Source: Algoriphagus sp.
GTDB taxonomy: Bacteria; Bacteroidota; Bacteroidia; Cytophagales; Cyclobacteriaceae
Reading direction: 5' to 3'
NCBI RefSeq assembly: GCF_030694375.1
Contig: NZ_JAUXYL010000041.1
Span: forward strand, 304,798-368,797
DNA: 64,000 nt
Part shown: one piece after another, positions 32,987-41,790 of the stretch
Numbering within the stretch: position 1 is the stretch's first letter
How the letters are laid out: every line of letters starts with the position of its first letter
Translations under genes and position numbers: made by a program
The notes under the pieces: generated by a model
Told to the model about the DNA's origin: nothing
The model's database searches: none
The model's input: the letters and a program-made list of their open reading frames with translations, nothing else

Positions 32987-34318
32987 CTATACCTCAAGGA
33001 TTCTCTCTTCAAACCGAATCCCGAACTTCAGGAGCTCAGCTAAAATAGGCTCGTAAATTTCCGGAATCACCGGGACATGAAGTCCCGACTTTTTGATTTT
33101 CCCATCTAAAAATAAATCCACCCCTATCGCCAAAGGCAGACCAACGGTCTTGGCCATGGCCGTATACACTGAATCCTGTCCGAAGCTCACCAAGCTCGAA
33201 CTTACCTTTTTCAAGCCATTTTTGGTTTTGATCTCAAACAAATGCTGCATCACAATCATGTCCCGATCTTCCGGAAGCAATGCCCAATCCAGCTCCAAAA
33301 TGGACTGAAGAATCTGGGCAGGAGTCCCCTTGGTTTTGGGTAAATGCCGATTTTCAAAAAAACCCAGCCATTGCATCTTTTCGAAAGTTGGAAAATCGAG
33401 GTCCGGAATCACTTCCGCCAGCTTTTCCTCCACGCTCAAGGATTCATGGTAGGGTAGGAATGCATTCAAAAAGGACCTAAGCGTGGTGTTTTCATGCATT
33501 TCCATCTGAAAGGAATCATCGGTCATGCCCAACTGCACAAATACATCCCAAGCCTTGCAAAATCCGGCCCGTCGCAGTGTGCCCCGAATCATGGTCGGGA
33601 TAGTTTCCAATCCATATACCTGTCGATAGCTTAGTGAATCCCTATTGGGATAGCCGTCAAAATCTCCCAATCCCGGAAAACTTACCGTTTCCAGTCGCCT
33701 GAATAGTTGATGATAGGGGACATACTTCAGATCGCCTTTTTCGATGTAGCGGGAGGTTCCATGCCCTGCCAAAATCACATTTCTGGGATTCCAGGTGAAT
33801 TTGTACTTCCAAGGATTATCCTCACTTTCCGGTGCCAAAAGTCCCCCACAATACGATTTGAAGGATAGGATCTCCTCTCCTTTGGACTTAGCTTCATGGA
33901 TTATTTTCATCGCGGACATGTGGTCGATCCCGGGATCTAGTCCGCATTCGTTCAGAAAAAAAAGATCTTTTGCCTCGACCTCGGCGCTCATCTCCCGCAT
34001 GGCGTCCGACTCGTAAGAGGCTGAAAAAAAATGCTTCCCCAGCTCCAAGCAATCTTTCGCAACCAATGGGTGCATGAATGCTGGCAACATGGAAATCACC
34101 ACATCAGCTTTGGCAATCAACGCTCTTCTTTGCGCATCATTTGCTGAGTCCAACTGCTCAGCTCGAGTTTCTTTTCGATTTTTAAGTTTTGCTTTGGCTG
34201 CTTCCAGGTCTAGGTCTGCAAGAATCAAACTTCTGCTCTTTTCCGCACAACTATCCGCCAAAAAATCAATCAGATAGGTGGAGGACTTACCTGCTCCAAG
34301 AATTAGTATTGTGCTCAT
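32987..34318 (-). CDS. Saccharopine dehydrogenase family protein
   Basis: The ATG at 34318 is used; an in-frame TTG upstream adds only six residues. The 443-residue protein has a Rossmann NAD(P)-binding start (TILILGAGKSSTYLIDFLAD, GAGKSS at residues 7-12). It shows the conserved LNECGLDPGIDHMSAMKII segment near the active site and the GLAPESEDNPWKYKFTWNPRNVILAG-type segment of glutamate-forming saccharopine dehydrogenases. Such enzymes act in lysine breakdown or in related amine formation. It stands alone on the minus strand, convergent to the DUF4249 genes. The substrate is inferred from family. Confidence 0.88.
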   Translation of the reverse strand: MSTILILGAGKSSTYLIDFLADSCAEKSRSLILADLDLEAAKAKLKNRKETRAEQLDSANDAQRRALIAKADVVISMLPAFMHPLVAKDCLELGKHFFSASYESDAMREMSAEVEAKDLFFLNECGLDPGIDHMSAMKIIHEAKSKGEEILSFKSYCGGLLAPESEDNPWKYKFTWNPRNVILAGHGTSRYIEKGDLKYVPYHQLFRRLETVSFPGLGDFDGYPNRDSLSYRQVYGLETIPTMIRGTLRRAGFCKAWDVFVQLGMTDDSFQMEMHENTTLRSFLNAFLPYHESLSVEEKLAEVIPDLDFPTFEKMQWLGFFENRHLPKTKGTPAQILQSILELDWALLPEDRDMIVMQHLFEIKTKNGLKKVSSSLVSFGQDSVYTAMAKTVGLPLAIGVDLFLDGKIKKSGLHVPVIPEIYEPILAELLKFGIRFEERILEV

Positions 34319-34437
34319 TTTATCGGGTTTGCTCAACGAAATTGGGAATATTTTTCGGCTAAGAAAGGGTTATACGCAGGATTTTAGGAACAATTCCTTA
34401 CTTTGATCGTTAGGTTTGGCCTAAACTTATTTTTAAA

Positions 34438-34932
34438 GTGAAAAAAATAATTCTGAATTCCGAAATCGAGGAACTGAGCCCCGAGGAACTTGATCATATT
34501 GAGCAAGCTCTCCTTTCCAGAGCTCAAACCATTTCAAAATTGGCTTATGCACCTTATTCCAACTTTAACGTTGGCGCGGCGCTATTACTGGAAAATGGAG
34601 AAGTACTCCAATCCTCCAATCAGGAGAATGTCAGCTATCCGGTAGGAACCTGCGCCGAGCGAATAGTCTTGGGCTATGCAGGAGCAAATTATCCAACTTC
34701 CGCACCCGTCATGCTGGCAATAGTTGCGCATCGGGCAGGAGAGGAAAAATGGGCCGGTGTATCACCCTGTGGCATGTGTCGACAGGCTATCAATGAGACA
34801 GAAAACCGGTTCAAAAAACCGATAACGATGTTGATTCTAAGTGCAAGCGGAACCGTATTACGGATCAAGGGCATTTCGGCTCTATTGCCCATAAAGTTTG
34901 ACGATCTCAATAGCGCTGGATTAGAATACTAA
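34438..34932 (+). CDS. cdd: Cytidine deaminase
   Basis: The 164-residue enzyme deaminates cytidine and deoxycytidine to uridine nucleosides in pyrimidine salvage. It carries the zinc-site motifs TCAERIVL (Cys72, catalytic Glu74) and PCGMCRQ (Cys111, Cys114), plus FNVGAALLLENGE near the nucleoside pocket. It starts with GTG at 34438, which is the only start with a suitable N-terminus. It appears monocistronic. The next gene is a small DUF3784 protein 112 bp downstream, probably unrelated in function. Confidence 0.94.
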   Translation: MKKIILNSEIEELSPEELDHIEQALLSRAQTISKLAYAPYSNFNVGAALLLENGEVLQSSNQENVSYPVGTCAERIVLGYAGANYPTSAPVMLAIVAHRAGEEKWAGVSPCGMCRQAINETENRFKKPITMLILSASGTVLRIKGISALLPIKFDDLNSAGLEY

Positions 34933-35044
34933 AGCCTAATTGTAGGTATTATATTCCTTTCAGAATTAGAGTGACCTAATCTTTTAGAAAATTTTTATAT
35001 TTTCAAACAACCTAAAAAAGCCTCTCAATTTCAATATCGCATTT

Positions 35045-35347
35045 ATGGTAGGAATTGTAATTCTTTTTATTGTACTGGGTATAATGGTGAAATATGGGAA
35101 AATGTATTCTCTTATTGCCGGATACAATACCATGTCGTCCTCAGAAAAAGAGCAAATCAATATTGAAGCGATTGCAAATGTATTCCGAAATGGCATGTTT
35201 GGAATGGCATTGATTATTGCCGTTGGTATCCTACTCACTGAATTCACGGGGAATCCAAGTCTTCAAACCAATGCCTTATTTATTGCTGTATTTACAGGAG
35301 TTCCCTACTTGATTATTGTGCCTTACTTGAGAAAGTATAAAAAATGA
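35045..35347 (+). CDS. DUF3784 membrane protein
   Basis: The 100-residue product has three hydrophobic helices (about residues 2-22, 52-70 and 75-93). The motif MYSLIAGYNTMSSSEKEQIN matches DUF3784, a small membrane family of unknown function found in Firmicutes and Bacteroidota. The ATG at 35045 is clear. The gene stands alone between cdd and an alpha/beta hydrolase gene on the same strand, with no overlapping genes. Confidence 0.85.
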   Translation: MVGIVILFIVLGIMVKYGKMYSLIAGYNTMSSSEKEQINIEAIANVFRNGMFGMALIIAVGILLTEFTGNPSLQTNALFIAVFTGVPYLIIVPYLRKYKK

Positions 35348-35443
35348 CCAAGCTTATCTGAAAATGCGGCAGTTAGATCGAAAACAAACAAAAGTTAAAA
35401 TCAACGGCGTACTTTTGAATTAAAGACCATTAATCTCAGAAAA

Positions 35444-36091
35444 GTGAAGCATTCCATCCGATTTGAATACGAATCGCACTTCTTCCTCTCTCATGAACCG
35501 ACTTTCAAAGAAAAAGAAATCTGGCTGGTCGTGCATGGATATGGGCAGCTTGCTGAGTTTTTCGTTCGAAAATTCAAATCATTTTATTCTCCCGAACGAC
35601 TCTTCATTGCACCGGAGGGTACAAATTACAATTATTTGGAAGGCTTTCAAGGTCGGGTTGGGGCCAATTGGATGACCAAACACGAGCGGGAAACTGCCAT
35701 CGCCAATAATCACAGACTATTGGACAAACTGATCGGATCCTTTATGGAGCACTACGAAGAAAAACCAAAGGTCCACGTATTGGGATTTTCACAAGGTGCT
35801 GCTACGGCTACACGATGGGCAAGTAATTGGACTGGAAAAATTGATACGCTCGTGCTGTGGTCAGGGGGTTTTGCGCTTGATTTGAATATTGAGTCGGCAA
35901 ATGAGGCCTTCGCAGAGACAGAAATGTTTCTGGTTTTGGGAGAAAAGGATGATCTGATCACCTCCGAAAGCATACAAAAGCAAGAAGAACTGATCCAAAA
36001 TCTTGGAAAGCAGGTGGAAAGGCTGACTTTTGACGGTGGTCATGAGCTGGATACAGAAGTTTTGGATAAAATCATAAATGCGAATAAATAA
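35444..36091 (+). CDS. Alpha/beta hydrolase, carboxylesterase/YpfH type
   Basis: The 215-residue enzyme starts with GTG at 35444. The fold has a nucleophile elbow GFSQGAA (Ser116), an oxyanion region HGYGQ (residues 31-35), and a likely acid/His pair in VLGEKDDLI and DGGHELD near the C-terminus. The size and the GFSQGA motif place it in the phospholipase/carboxylesterase family with E. coli YpfH. It is cytoplasmic (no signal peptide). Substrates of this group are short esters or lipids; no specific one can be assigned. The gene precedes the UPF0158-like gene by 90 bp. Confidence 0.88.
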   Translation: MKHSIRFEYESHFFLSHEPTFKEKEIWLVVHGYGQLAEFFVRKFKSFYSPERLFIAPEGTNYNYLEGFQGRVGANWMTKHERETAIANNHRLLDKLIGSFMEHYEEKPKVHVLGFSQGAATATRWASNWTGKIDTLVLWSGGFALDLNIESANEAFAETEMFLVLGEKDDLITSESIQKQEELIQNLGKQVERLTFDGGHELDTEVLDKIINANK

Positions 36092-36181
36092 GGCTAATTT
36101 TTGGCCTCGAGATTGCTAACATTCAAACAAATTGTTGAAATTCAACCTTAAGTATTTTTAAAAAAATATCAAACCCCATCC

Positions 36182-36619
36182 ATGCTTTCGCTTAATGAAA
36201 AAGAGGTAGACAATATTGCTGCCCAATTACTTAAAGGAATGATCTGCTTCTACCAAATCGACAAGAAGAAGATTCACCAAATGCCTGATGATGAAGATTA
36301 CTTCAACTACGACTTGACTGAGGCCGAAGAGGATGTCTTGGACGAAATCGATGAAAATCCCGACAATTTCGCTGAGTTTACAAAAATGGAACCGGCCCAG
36401 GAGCATCAGATGATGCAGGATTTTATTGACCGAAAAGTAAAAGAACGCAACCTAGCCGAGGATTTAGTCAACGCATTAAGCAAGCCAAAAGCATCCACCG
36501 GATTTAAGTTTCTGATCGACGGATCCAAATACAAAGCTGAATGGCAGGAGTACAGAAAAGGAAAGTACGCCGATTGGGTCAAAGAGCAAGTTGATTCATT
36601 CAACTATACCGAAGATTAA
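36182..36619 (+). CDS. UPF0158-like acidic protein
   Basis: The 145-residue product is very acidic in its centre (MPDDEDYFNYDLTEAEEDVLDEIDENPDNF), with a more basic C-terminal third (KPKASTGFKFLIDGSKYKAEWQEYRKGKYADWVKEQ). This pattern resembles UPF0158, a family without known function. There is no signal or membrane segment. A Rho-independent terminator follows immediately, so it is probably monocistronic or the last gene of a unit. The family match is from memory of its pattern, so it is tentative. Confidence 0.72.
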   Translation: MLSLNEKEVDNIAAQLLKGMICFYQIDKKKIHQMPDDEDYFNYDLTEAEEDVLDEIDENPDNFAEFTKMEPAQEHQMMQDFIDRKVKERNLAEDLVNALSKPKASTGFKFLIDGSKYKAEWQEYRKGKYADWVKEQVDSFNYTED

Positions 36620-36625
36620 ATATTC

Positions 36626-36659
36626 AAGCCGCTGAAAATCTTAGCGGCTTTTCTTTTTT
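36626..36659 (+). terminator. Rho-independent terminator after the UPF0158-like gene
   Basis: AAGCCGCT (36626-36633) pairs with AGCGGCTT (36643-36650), followed by TTCTTTTTT. It starts seven bases after the stop codon. Confidence 0.88.
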
Positions 36660-36671
36660 GGACACACCATC

Positions 36672-37154
36672 ATGTCAAAAATCAGCATTAGGAATACGCT
36701 TTTACCCGGAGATTTGGGTCAAGTAGCGGCACTACACGGACGAATATACTTTGAGGAGCATGGCTTTGGGCTAGGATTTGAAGCCTATGTGATGGAAAGC
36801 TTGGTTGAATTTTACAGACAATATGATCCCGCCAAAGACAAAGTTTGGGTAGTGGAAGATCAGGGGCAACTGGTCGGGTTTCTCTTGCTGATGCACCAAC
36901 CAGAAAACAAGGCTCAGTTACGCTATTTCATTTTGGAAAAAAATTACCGCGGAATGGGACTCGGACGCAAACTGATCAGGGAATGGATGGATTTTTACCA
37001 AGAAAGAGGATTCTCTGGCGCCTATCTTTACACCACTTCGGGATTGGATTCTGCTGTTCATCTCTACGAAAGCTTTGGCTTTCGTAAAGTCTCCGAAAAA
37101 CACTCCGAAGACTTTGGCGTACCATTGAAAGAAATTCTTTACCGCCTTCCCTAA
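36672..37154 (+). CDS. GNAT-family acetyltransferase
   Basis: The 160-residue protein has the GNAT fold. The acetyl-CoA motif is LEKNYRGMGLGRKLIREWMDFYQERGF (about residues 91-117), and a C-terminal AVHLYESFGFRKVSEKH strand-helix is also visible. The target amine cannot be predicted; the ATG at 36672 follows a terminator by 12 bp. It is followed by an M1 peptidase gene after 16 bp, so the two may share a transcript. Confidence 0.88.
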   Translation: MSKISIRNTLLPGDLGQVAALHGRIYFEEHGFGLGFEAYVMESLVEFYRQYDPAKDKVWVVEDQGQLVGFLLLMHQPENKAQLRYFILEKNYRGMGLGRKLIREWMDFYQERGFSGAYLYTTSGLDSAVHLYESFGFRKVSEKHSEDFGVPLKEILYRLP

Positions 37155-37170
37155 CACTATTTCCAAGAAA

Positions 37171-38745
37171 ATGAAAAAAATCTTCCTCATGATACTTTTG
37201 GTGCTTTCTGCGCAGTATTCCTTTTCACAAAACTGGGACTGGGGAGGACCTGTAGATCCGCTACAGCAAAAATTTGAAGTACGGCACTACCGGCTGGAAT
37301 TGGAGCTTCTTCCTGAAACACAATCCATTCAGGGGTCCAATACGGTGACTTTTTCTGCAAGCGAAAAACTTGACACGCTACGGCTCAATCTAATAGAAGC
37401 GTATCAGGTTTCCAGCGTGCTGATGGATGGAAAAGAAGTGCAATTCAATCATCAAAATGATATTTTGGACATTTTCCCAATCGACTGTACTTGTGATCAG
37501 GTTCAGGTATTTTACGGAGGGAAAACTCCGATTGCCGTCAATCCGCCTTGGGAAGGCGGGTTTACCTGGGAAAAGGACCAGCTGGGAAACCACTGGATGG
37601 GTTTGTCTTCTCAAGGAGAGGGTTCACAAATTTTTATGCCAGGCCTGGACCATCCATCCAGCGAACCAAGCGAAGGAGTGGATATCATTATTACTGTCCC
37701 CAAGCCTTACTTTGTGGCATCCAATGGGCGGCAAATAGAAACAGTGGTGAAAAATGAAAAAGTTACTTACCATTGGTCAACCTCCTACCCGATCAACTTG
37801 TACAACATCAACTTCACGATGGGTATTTTTCATGAGGAAAAAATGGACTTTCTGTCTGTCTCAGGAGCGCTTGTACCCATGCATGTCTGGGTACTTCAGG
37901 AAAACCGTAACAAAGCCAAATCTTTATTGGAGGTATTAAAAACCAGCACTGAAACACAAGAGAAATACTTCGGAGCCTTTCCCTTCCCCGAGGATAAAAT
38001 AGCGGTGGTCGAAACGCCCTACTTGGGCATGGAACATCAAACCATCAATGCCTATGGGAACAATTTCCAGTTTGTTCAGATGGGAAAAGTGCAGTACGAT
38101 TGGCTTCTGCACCATGAGCTTGGTCACGAATGGTTTGGAAACAAGGTCTCCGTGGGAGACTGGGCAGACATGTGGATTCATGAAGGACTTACTGCCTATG
38201 GAGATTGGCTATTCTACTGGGAGCATGGCGGTCCCGAGGCCTATTTTACAAAGGTCAAATCCGAGTCCAAAAATATCCCGCACGCCAGACCTGTAGTAGG
38301 TCCAATCAATTCGACCGAAGAGCAGGCCTATCATCCGGAGATCTACACCAAAGGGGCAATGGTCATTCATTCACTTCGGGGAATTTTGGGAGACGAAATC
38401 TTTTTCCCTATGCTCAAAGCATTCGCATCTGATGAGCGATTCACCTATCAGAATCAGGTAAACACGAACGATTTCATCGAATTTGTGCAAGCTTATTCCG
38501 GAAAAAATCTTCAGGGATTCTTCGATTTATACCTTTATTCTACGGAATTGCCACGGTTGAAAGTAAGTAAAAAAGGCAAGTCGAGATATAGCATTTCGCT
38601 TCAGGGAATAGCTTTTGAAATGCCCCTGGAAGTGCTGACTTCCGAGGGCATTCAGCGAATCAATGCAGGTCCCAAAGAAGTGGATGTATTAAGCACCACA
38701 CCTCCCGTAGTCGATCCATCTGGCTGGATGATGATGAAGCGATAA
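37171..38745 (+). CDS. M1-family metallopeptidase, exported short form
   Basis: The 524-residue enzyme starts with a signal peptide (MKKIFLMILLVLSAQYSFSQ). The M1 zinc site is HHELGHEW (His315, Glu316, His319), with the third ligand Glu338 in IHEGL. The substrate-binding GMEHQT at 286-291 replaces the usual GAMEN. It lacks the long C-terminal ERAP1-like domain of large M1 enzymes, as in short bacterial forms. It would remove N-terminal residues from peptides in the periplasm or outside. The GNAT gene lies just upstream. Secretion and class are clear, specificity is not. Confidence 0.93.
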   Translation: MKKIFLMILLVLSAQYSFSQNWDWGGPVDPLQQKFEVRHYRLELELLPETQSIQGSNTVTFSASEKLDTLRLNLIEAYQVSSVLMDGKEVQFNHQNDILDIFPIDCTCDQVQVFYGGKTPIAVNPPWEGGFTWEKDQLGNHWMGLSSQGEGSQIFMPGLDHPSSEPSEGVDIIITVPKPYFVASNGRQIETVVKNEKVTYHWSTSYPINLYNINFTMGIFHEEKMDFLSVSGALVPMHVWVLQENRNKAKSLLEVLKTSTETQEKYFGAFPFPEDKIAVVETPYLGMEHQTINAYGNNFQFVQMGKVQYDWLLHHELGHEWFGNKVSVGDWADMWIHEGLTAYGDWLFYWEHGGPEAYFTKVKSESKNIPHARPVVGPINSTEEQAYHPEIYTKGAMVIHSLRGILGDEIFFPMLKAFASDERFTYQNQVNTNDFIEFVQAYSGKNLQGFFDLYLYSTELPRLKVSKKGKSRYSISLQGIAFEMPLEVLTSEGIQRINAGPKEVDVLSTTPPVVDPSGWMMMKR

Positions 38746-38807
38746 AATCCTTTTGGGTAAAGTGATACACCTAAGTCTGAACACGGCCAACAACCGCCTG
38801 GTGCTTC

Positions 38808-39338
38808 CTAAAATAATGAGGGCTTTCCGGAAATCGGAATCTTAAAACTAAAGATCTGCTGGTCGATTCGATTTTCCTGAAAGTAAACCGGGGGGCCATT
38901 TTGATTTCCAAAGTTGTAGAGATCAACAGCTTCTCTGGTAAGATTTCGCACGTCTCCACTTAAAATCCCTGAAACAATCCCAACACCTAAAGTCCCGAGC
39001 GTTATCGGCCAAAACAAATTACTAAATGTGGAGGACTGGCTCTGAGGAGAAATTACCAAGAAAGTAGAGCCGGCAAATAATCCCACGTTTAAAACCGAGA
39101 GGGCCACATTGATTTTTTGTCTCCGAAGTGACTTTTCGTAGAGGGCCAATGCCTCAGGATCTTCGGACAGAAGTAGCATTACATCTTGTTTTCTCAATGG
39201 TTTTGAACCTTCAAAAACTTCAACCTTTTGGGTCAGAATATTCCGCTTTGTTTCTACTCTAAGAAATGGACTATCCTGTGCAAAAACATTCGATTGAAAC
39301 AATATCCCTAAAAACACCCCCAAGAATAACTTTCTCAT
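38808..39338 (-). CDS. Exported membrane-associated hypothetical protein
   Basis: The 176-residue product has a signal peptide (MRKLFLGVFLGILFQSNVFAQ). The mature part has two hydrophobic helices (about residues 78-98 and 108-127) with a glycine-rich second one (LGTLGVGIVSGIL). No family was recognised. It is on the minus strand, convergent with the M1 gene (62 bp between stops). A hairpin with T-run just upstream of its start (about 39414-39447) separates it from the small genes before it. Confidence 0.7.
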   Translation of the reverse strand: MRKLFLGVFLGILFQSNVFAQDSPFLRVETKRNILTQKVEVFEGSKPLRKQDVMLLLSEDPEALALYEKSLRRQKINVALSVLNVGLFAGSTFLVISPQSQSSTFSNLFWPITLGTLGVGIVSGILSGDVRNLTREAVDLYNFGNQNGPPVYFQENRIDQQIFSFKIPISGKPSLF

Positions 39339-39413
39339 ACAGTAAAATTAATTTTTCCTCCGAAAGCATACGGATTAATGGCAGCAAAGATTTCTGATTT
39401 AAGACTAAAAAGA

Positions 39414-39447
39414 AAAGGGAAAAGCAGTGTAACCGCATTTTCCCTTT
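39414..39447 (-). terminator. Terminator between small minus-strand genes
   Basis: AAAGGGAAAA (39414-39423) pairs with TTTTCCCTTT (39438-39447); on the minus strand it is followed by TTCTTTTTAG. It ends the unit of the 182-aa and 74-aa genes. Confidence 0.7.
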
Positions 39448-39526
39448 CAATGGCTACTTAAGTCAGTAACCTTAATTTTTAAATAAAAAGTAAAAATCCA
39501 AATCCTAAAATCCGGTCCTCACTTTA

Positions 39527-39751
39527 TTAGCCTATCTTTTTGCCGTTATTCTTCAAAATCGCGACAAGGATTAGGATAAATACCGCAGCTCCAGCTGCTA
39601 CTAGCAGCCATGTTTGTTCGTACCAAACTGGCTCCGGACTTAAATCTATTTTAATGTCAAGCCCTTTGTCCTGAGCAAATGCTCCTTGAATAAGCCCAAG
39701 TCCCATTATAAGACTCATGGCTAGGAAGTTGGTGATTTTAGATGCCTTCAT
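39527..39751 (-). CDS. Small exported single-pass membrane protein (74 aa)
   Basis: The 74-residue product has a signal peptide (to GAFAQ at residue 26), a short outer segment (DKGLDIKIDLSPEPVWYEQ) and a C-terminal membrane helix (about 49-67) ending in Lys/Gly-rich KNNGKKIG. It lies 18 bp downstream of an outer-membrane-barrel-like gene and ends in a terminator. The function is unknown; co-expression suggests that it works with the barrel protein (inference). Confidence 0.75.
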   Translation of the reverse strand: MKASKITNFLAMSLIMGLGLIQGAFAQDKGLDIKIDLSPEPVWYEQTWLLVAAGAAVFILILVAILKNNGKKIG

Positions 39752-39769
39752 ATGGTTATAAGTTTCTTT

Positions 39770-40318
39770 TTAGTTGAATCTAAGATTGCGCGTAATGGCT
39801 AGACCAACACTTTGAACATCAATGGTAGTCTCGGGTCTGAAGATGTGATTGTAGTAAGCAAAAACATTCCAATCGTAGTTGTGATAACCTACCATCGGAC
39901 GGATGTATGCTCCACCTGTGTTCACAGAAGTAACTCCAGAAAGGAACGTGTATCCAATGTCAGTTCCGACAAAAATGCCTTCTGGCTGAGGATAGAATCT
40001 CAATAAAAGACCAAGTGGAATGGCTCCAAAACCATCATTCATCCCCTGGTAAGCAGGAGCTTCTGATTTCTCAAAGTATTTGGAATAGCCCGTTGCGATT
40101 CCTACTCCAAAATTATTTGTTCTCAAAAACTGAGCGGCTACGTCCAATCCCAATACAAAAGAAGAATAATTGCCAACTGCACTAGAGGGAGCGCCAATCA
40201 ATGCACCTACTTTTAACCAAGAATTAGTTCGGTCGATTTCTTCCAAGCTACGTTCTGTCTGAGCAAAAGCACTCACACTTAGAATAAGTGCCAAAGCGGT
40301 GATGTAAAATTTTTTCAT
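39770..40318 (-). CDS. Outer-membrane beta-barrel-like protein
   Basis: The 182-residue product has a signal peptide (MKKFYITALALILSVSAFAQ). Alternating hydrophobic/polar strands follow (WLKVGALIGAPSSAVG, FVLGLDVAAQFLRTNNFGVGIATGYS, GFGAIPLGLLLRFYPQPEGIFVGTDIGYTFLSG, AYIRPMVGYHNYDWNVFAYYNHI), with a C-terminal Phe/Asn strand (AITRNLRFN). The pattern fits an eight-strand outer-membrane barrel. The role is unknown. A 74-aa protein is encoded 18 bp downstream on the same strand. It is the first gene of the unit. Confidence 0.78.
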   Translation of the reverse strand: MKKFYITALALILSVSAFAQTERSLEEIDRTNSWLKVGALIGAPSSAVGNYSSFVLGLDVAAQFLRTNNFGVGIATGYSKYFEKSEAPAYQGMNDGFGAIPLGLLLRFYPQPEGIFVGTDIGYTFLSGVTSVNTGGAYIRPMVGYHNYDWNVFAYYNHIFRPETTIDVQSVGLAITRNLRFN

Positions 40319-40684
40319 GATTTTGTTATTTCAGATACCTTAACCAAAGCCAATGCCTTGATTTTTTTAGAGTCCTCAGGAAATGCTTTTACAGCCTATA
40401 AATTTGATTTTTTGGCCTTTAGGTTATGATTCCATGAAAATCTCCTGGTTTGAGAAATCGAGTGGTCGTTAAACAAATCGGGTATAAGTTCCCCAAAAAG
40501 GGAAACAATGAAGGGGTTTATGGTTTTGAAAATTAGAAAAACAGCTTTCCACCTCCTGCCAAAAGAAAGACACCATAGAGAAAAAGCTAAGGTATTGGAG
40601 ATACAAAGCAGTAATCGACTATCAGCTTCTCAATACTTACCTTGAGCTTTTGCTGAGCAAGAAGTAGCTAAGCTATTACAAAAC
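40319..40684. other. Intergenic spacer, barrel gene and AraC gene
   Basis: No gene was found in this 366-bp gap between two minus-strand genes. It contains no terminator hairpin that I could confirm, and no tRNA or other RNA gene was recognised. The promoter for the barrel gene should lie here, but a full -33/-7 pair was not found. Confidence 0.5.
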
Positions 40685-41545
40685 TCACTTTCGAAACGCT
40701 CTTGGGGAATTTCCGACAATCCCTTTAAAAGCCCTGTTGAAGTAGGACAAATTCTCAAAACCTACGGTATAGGCAATCTCTGAAATTCCCAAGTCTGTTT
40801 CTTTCAATAGTTTCTGGGCTTCATTTATCCGCAGCTGAAGCACGTACCGCGTAAAGGTGGTACGCGTACGAAGCTTAAAAAAGCGGCAGAAAGCTTCTTT
40901 ACTCAGATGAGCTTCTGCGGCTACTTCATCCAATTTGATCTGTCGAAACCGATTTTCCAGGAGAAATTGTATGACCTGATCCATGCGCTTACCGTCTCGC
41001 TCCGAAAGCCCTCGCAAAACTAAGGGGCGATTCAATGACACCAAATCTTGTCCTGACTCTTCCAGAATTGACAATAATTGGATGGCAAGCTGAAACTGGA
41101 TCAATTTTGAGCTTTTGGAAAAAGCTTTGAAAAGCTCCAAGATGGAATTTTTGCTGTCTCCAAAAACCTGAAAACATAATCCTGAAAAATTTTTAAACCT
41201 CCGAAGTGTCTGTAGTTCCTCCAATTCCCCCAAGGCTTTTCCCAAAGCATCAAAATCAAAAAAAATTGTGTTTCCAGCTGATTTAAACCCTTCCTCTCCT
41301 CCAAAATATTCCAAATCACTTCTAAAAACATGTGGTGCATTTTCTCCCAAAAAAAACACATCTCCAGCCTGAAATCGGCCCACATAATCTCCACTGAGAA
41401 ATTGACCTTTCCCCTCCAATATTACTGTCAATTGCAACTGAGGATGTTGATGGAGTTTGTCATAAAAATGTCTTCCTCTGTCCTCTTGATACCGGACAAA
41501 TTCCCGTTTGGATTTTGGAATCTGGAAAGAAATAACTTTAGTCAC
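40685..41545 (-). CDS. AraC-family regulator, likely controlling hydroxyproline catabolism
   Basis: The 286-residue protein has an N-terminal cupin-like ligand domain (about residues 20-130, HPQLQLTVILEGKGQFLSGDYVGRFQAGDVFFLG). The C-terminal AraC double helix-turn-helix lies at about 185-286 (LDEVAAEAHLSKEAFCRFFKLRT and GISEIAYTVGFENLSYFNRAFKGIVGNSPRAFRK). It is divergent from the hydroxyproline cluster with 245 bp between the starts. In Pseudomonas, an AraC-type protein, LhpR, controls such a cluster. The matching position here makes a similar role likely (inference). Confidence 0.9.
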   Translation of the reverse strand: MTKVISFQIPKSKREFVRYQEDRGRHFYDKLHQHPQLQLTVILEGKGQFLSGDYVGRFQAGDVFFLGENAPHVFRSDLEYFGGEEGFKSAGNTIFFDFDALGKALGELEELQTLRRFKNFSGLCFQVFGDSKNSILELFKAFSKSSKLIQFQLAIQLLSILEESGQDLVSLNRPLVLRGLSERDGKRMDQVIQFLLENRFRQIKLDEVAAEAHLSKEAFCRFFKLRTRTTFTRYVLQLRINEAQKLLKETDLGISEIAYTVGFENLSYFNRAFKGIVGNSPRAFRK

Positions 41546-41790
41546 GATCGCTAACTAGTATTATTTTGAATAGAAATAAAATCAAATTTCTAAATAAATA
41601 TCAATATAGTATCACAAAGTACTAATTCTGTGAAAGAAATGAGGTTTTGAACATTCTAATTTTGAAATAAAGTACAACGCTCAAAGATTCTTGATTTATG
41701 CTGCTCTTCGTGTTTTGCTAAACCTAAATCCAAGGATCACCCCTGAAAATATTTAACCCTCCCTCTTCTTGGGGGATAACTCAACATACT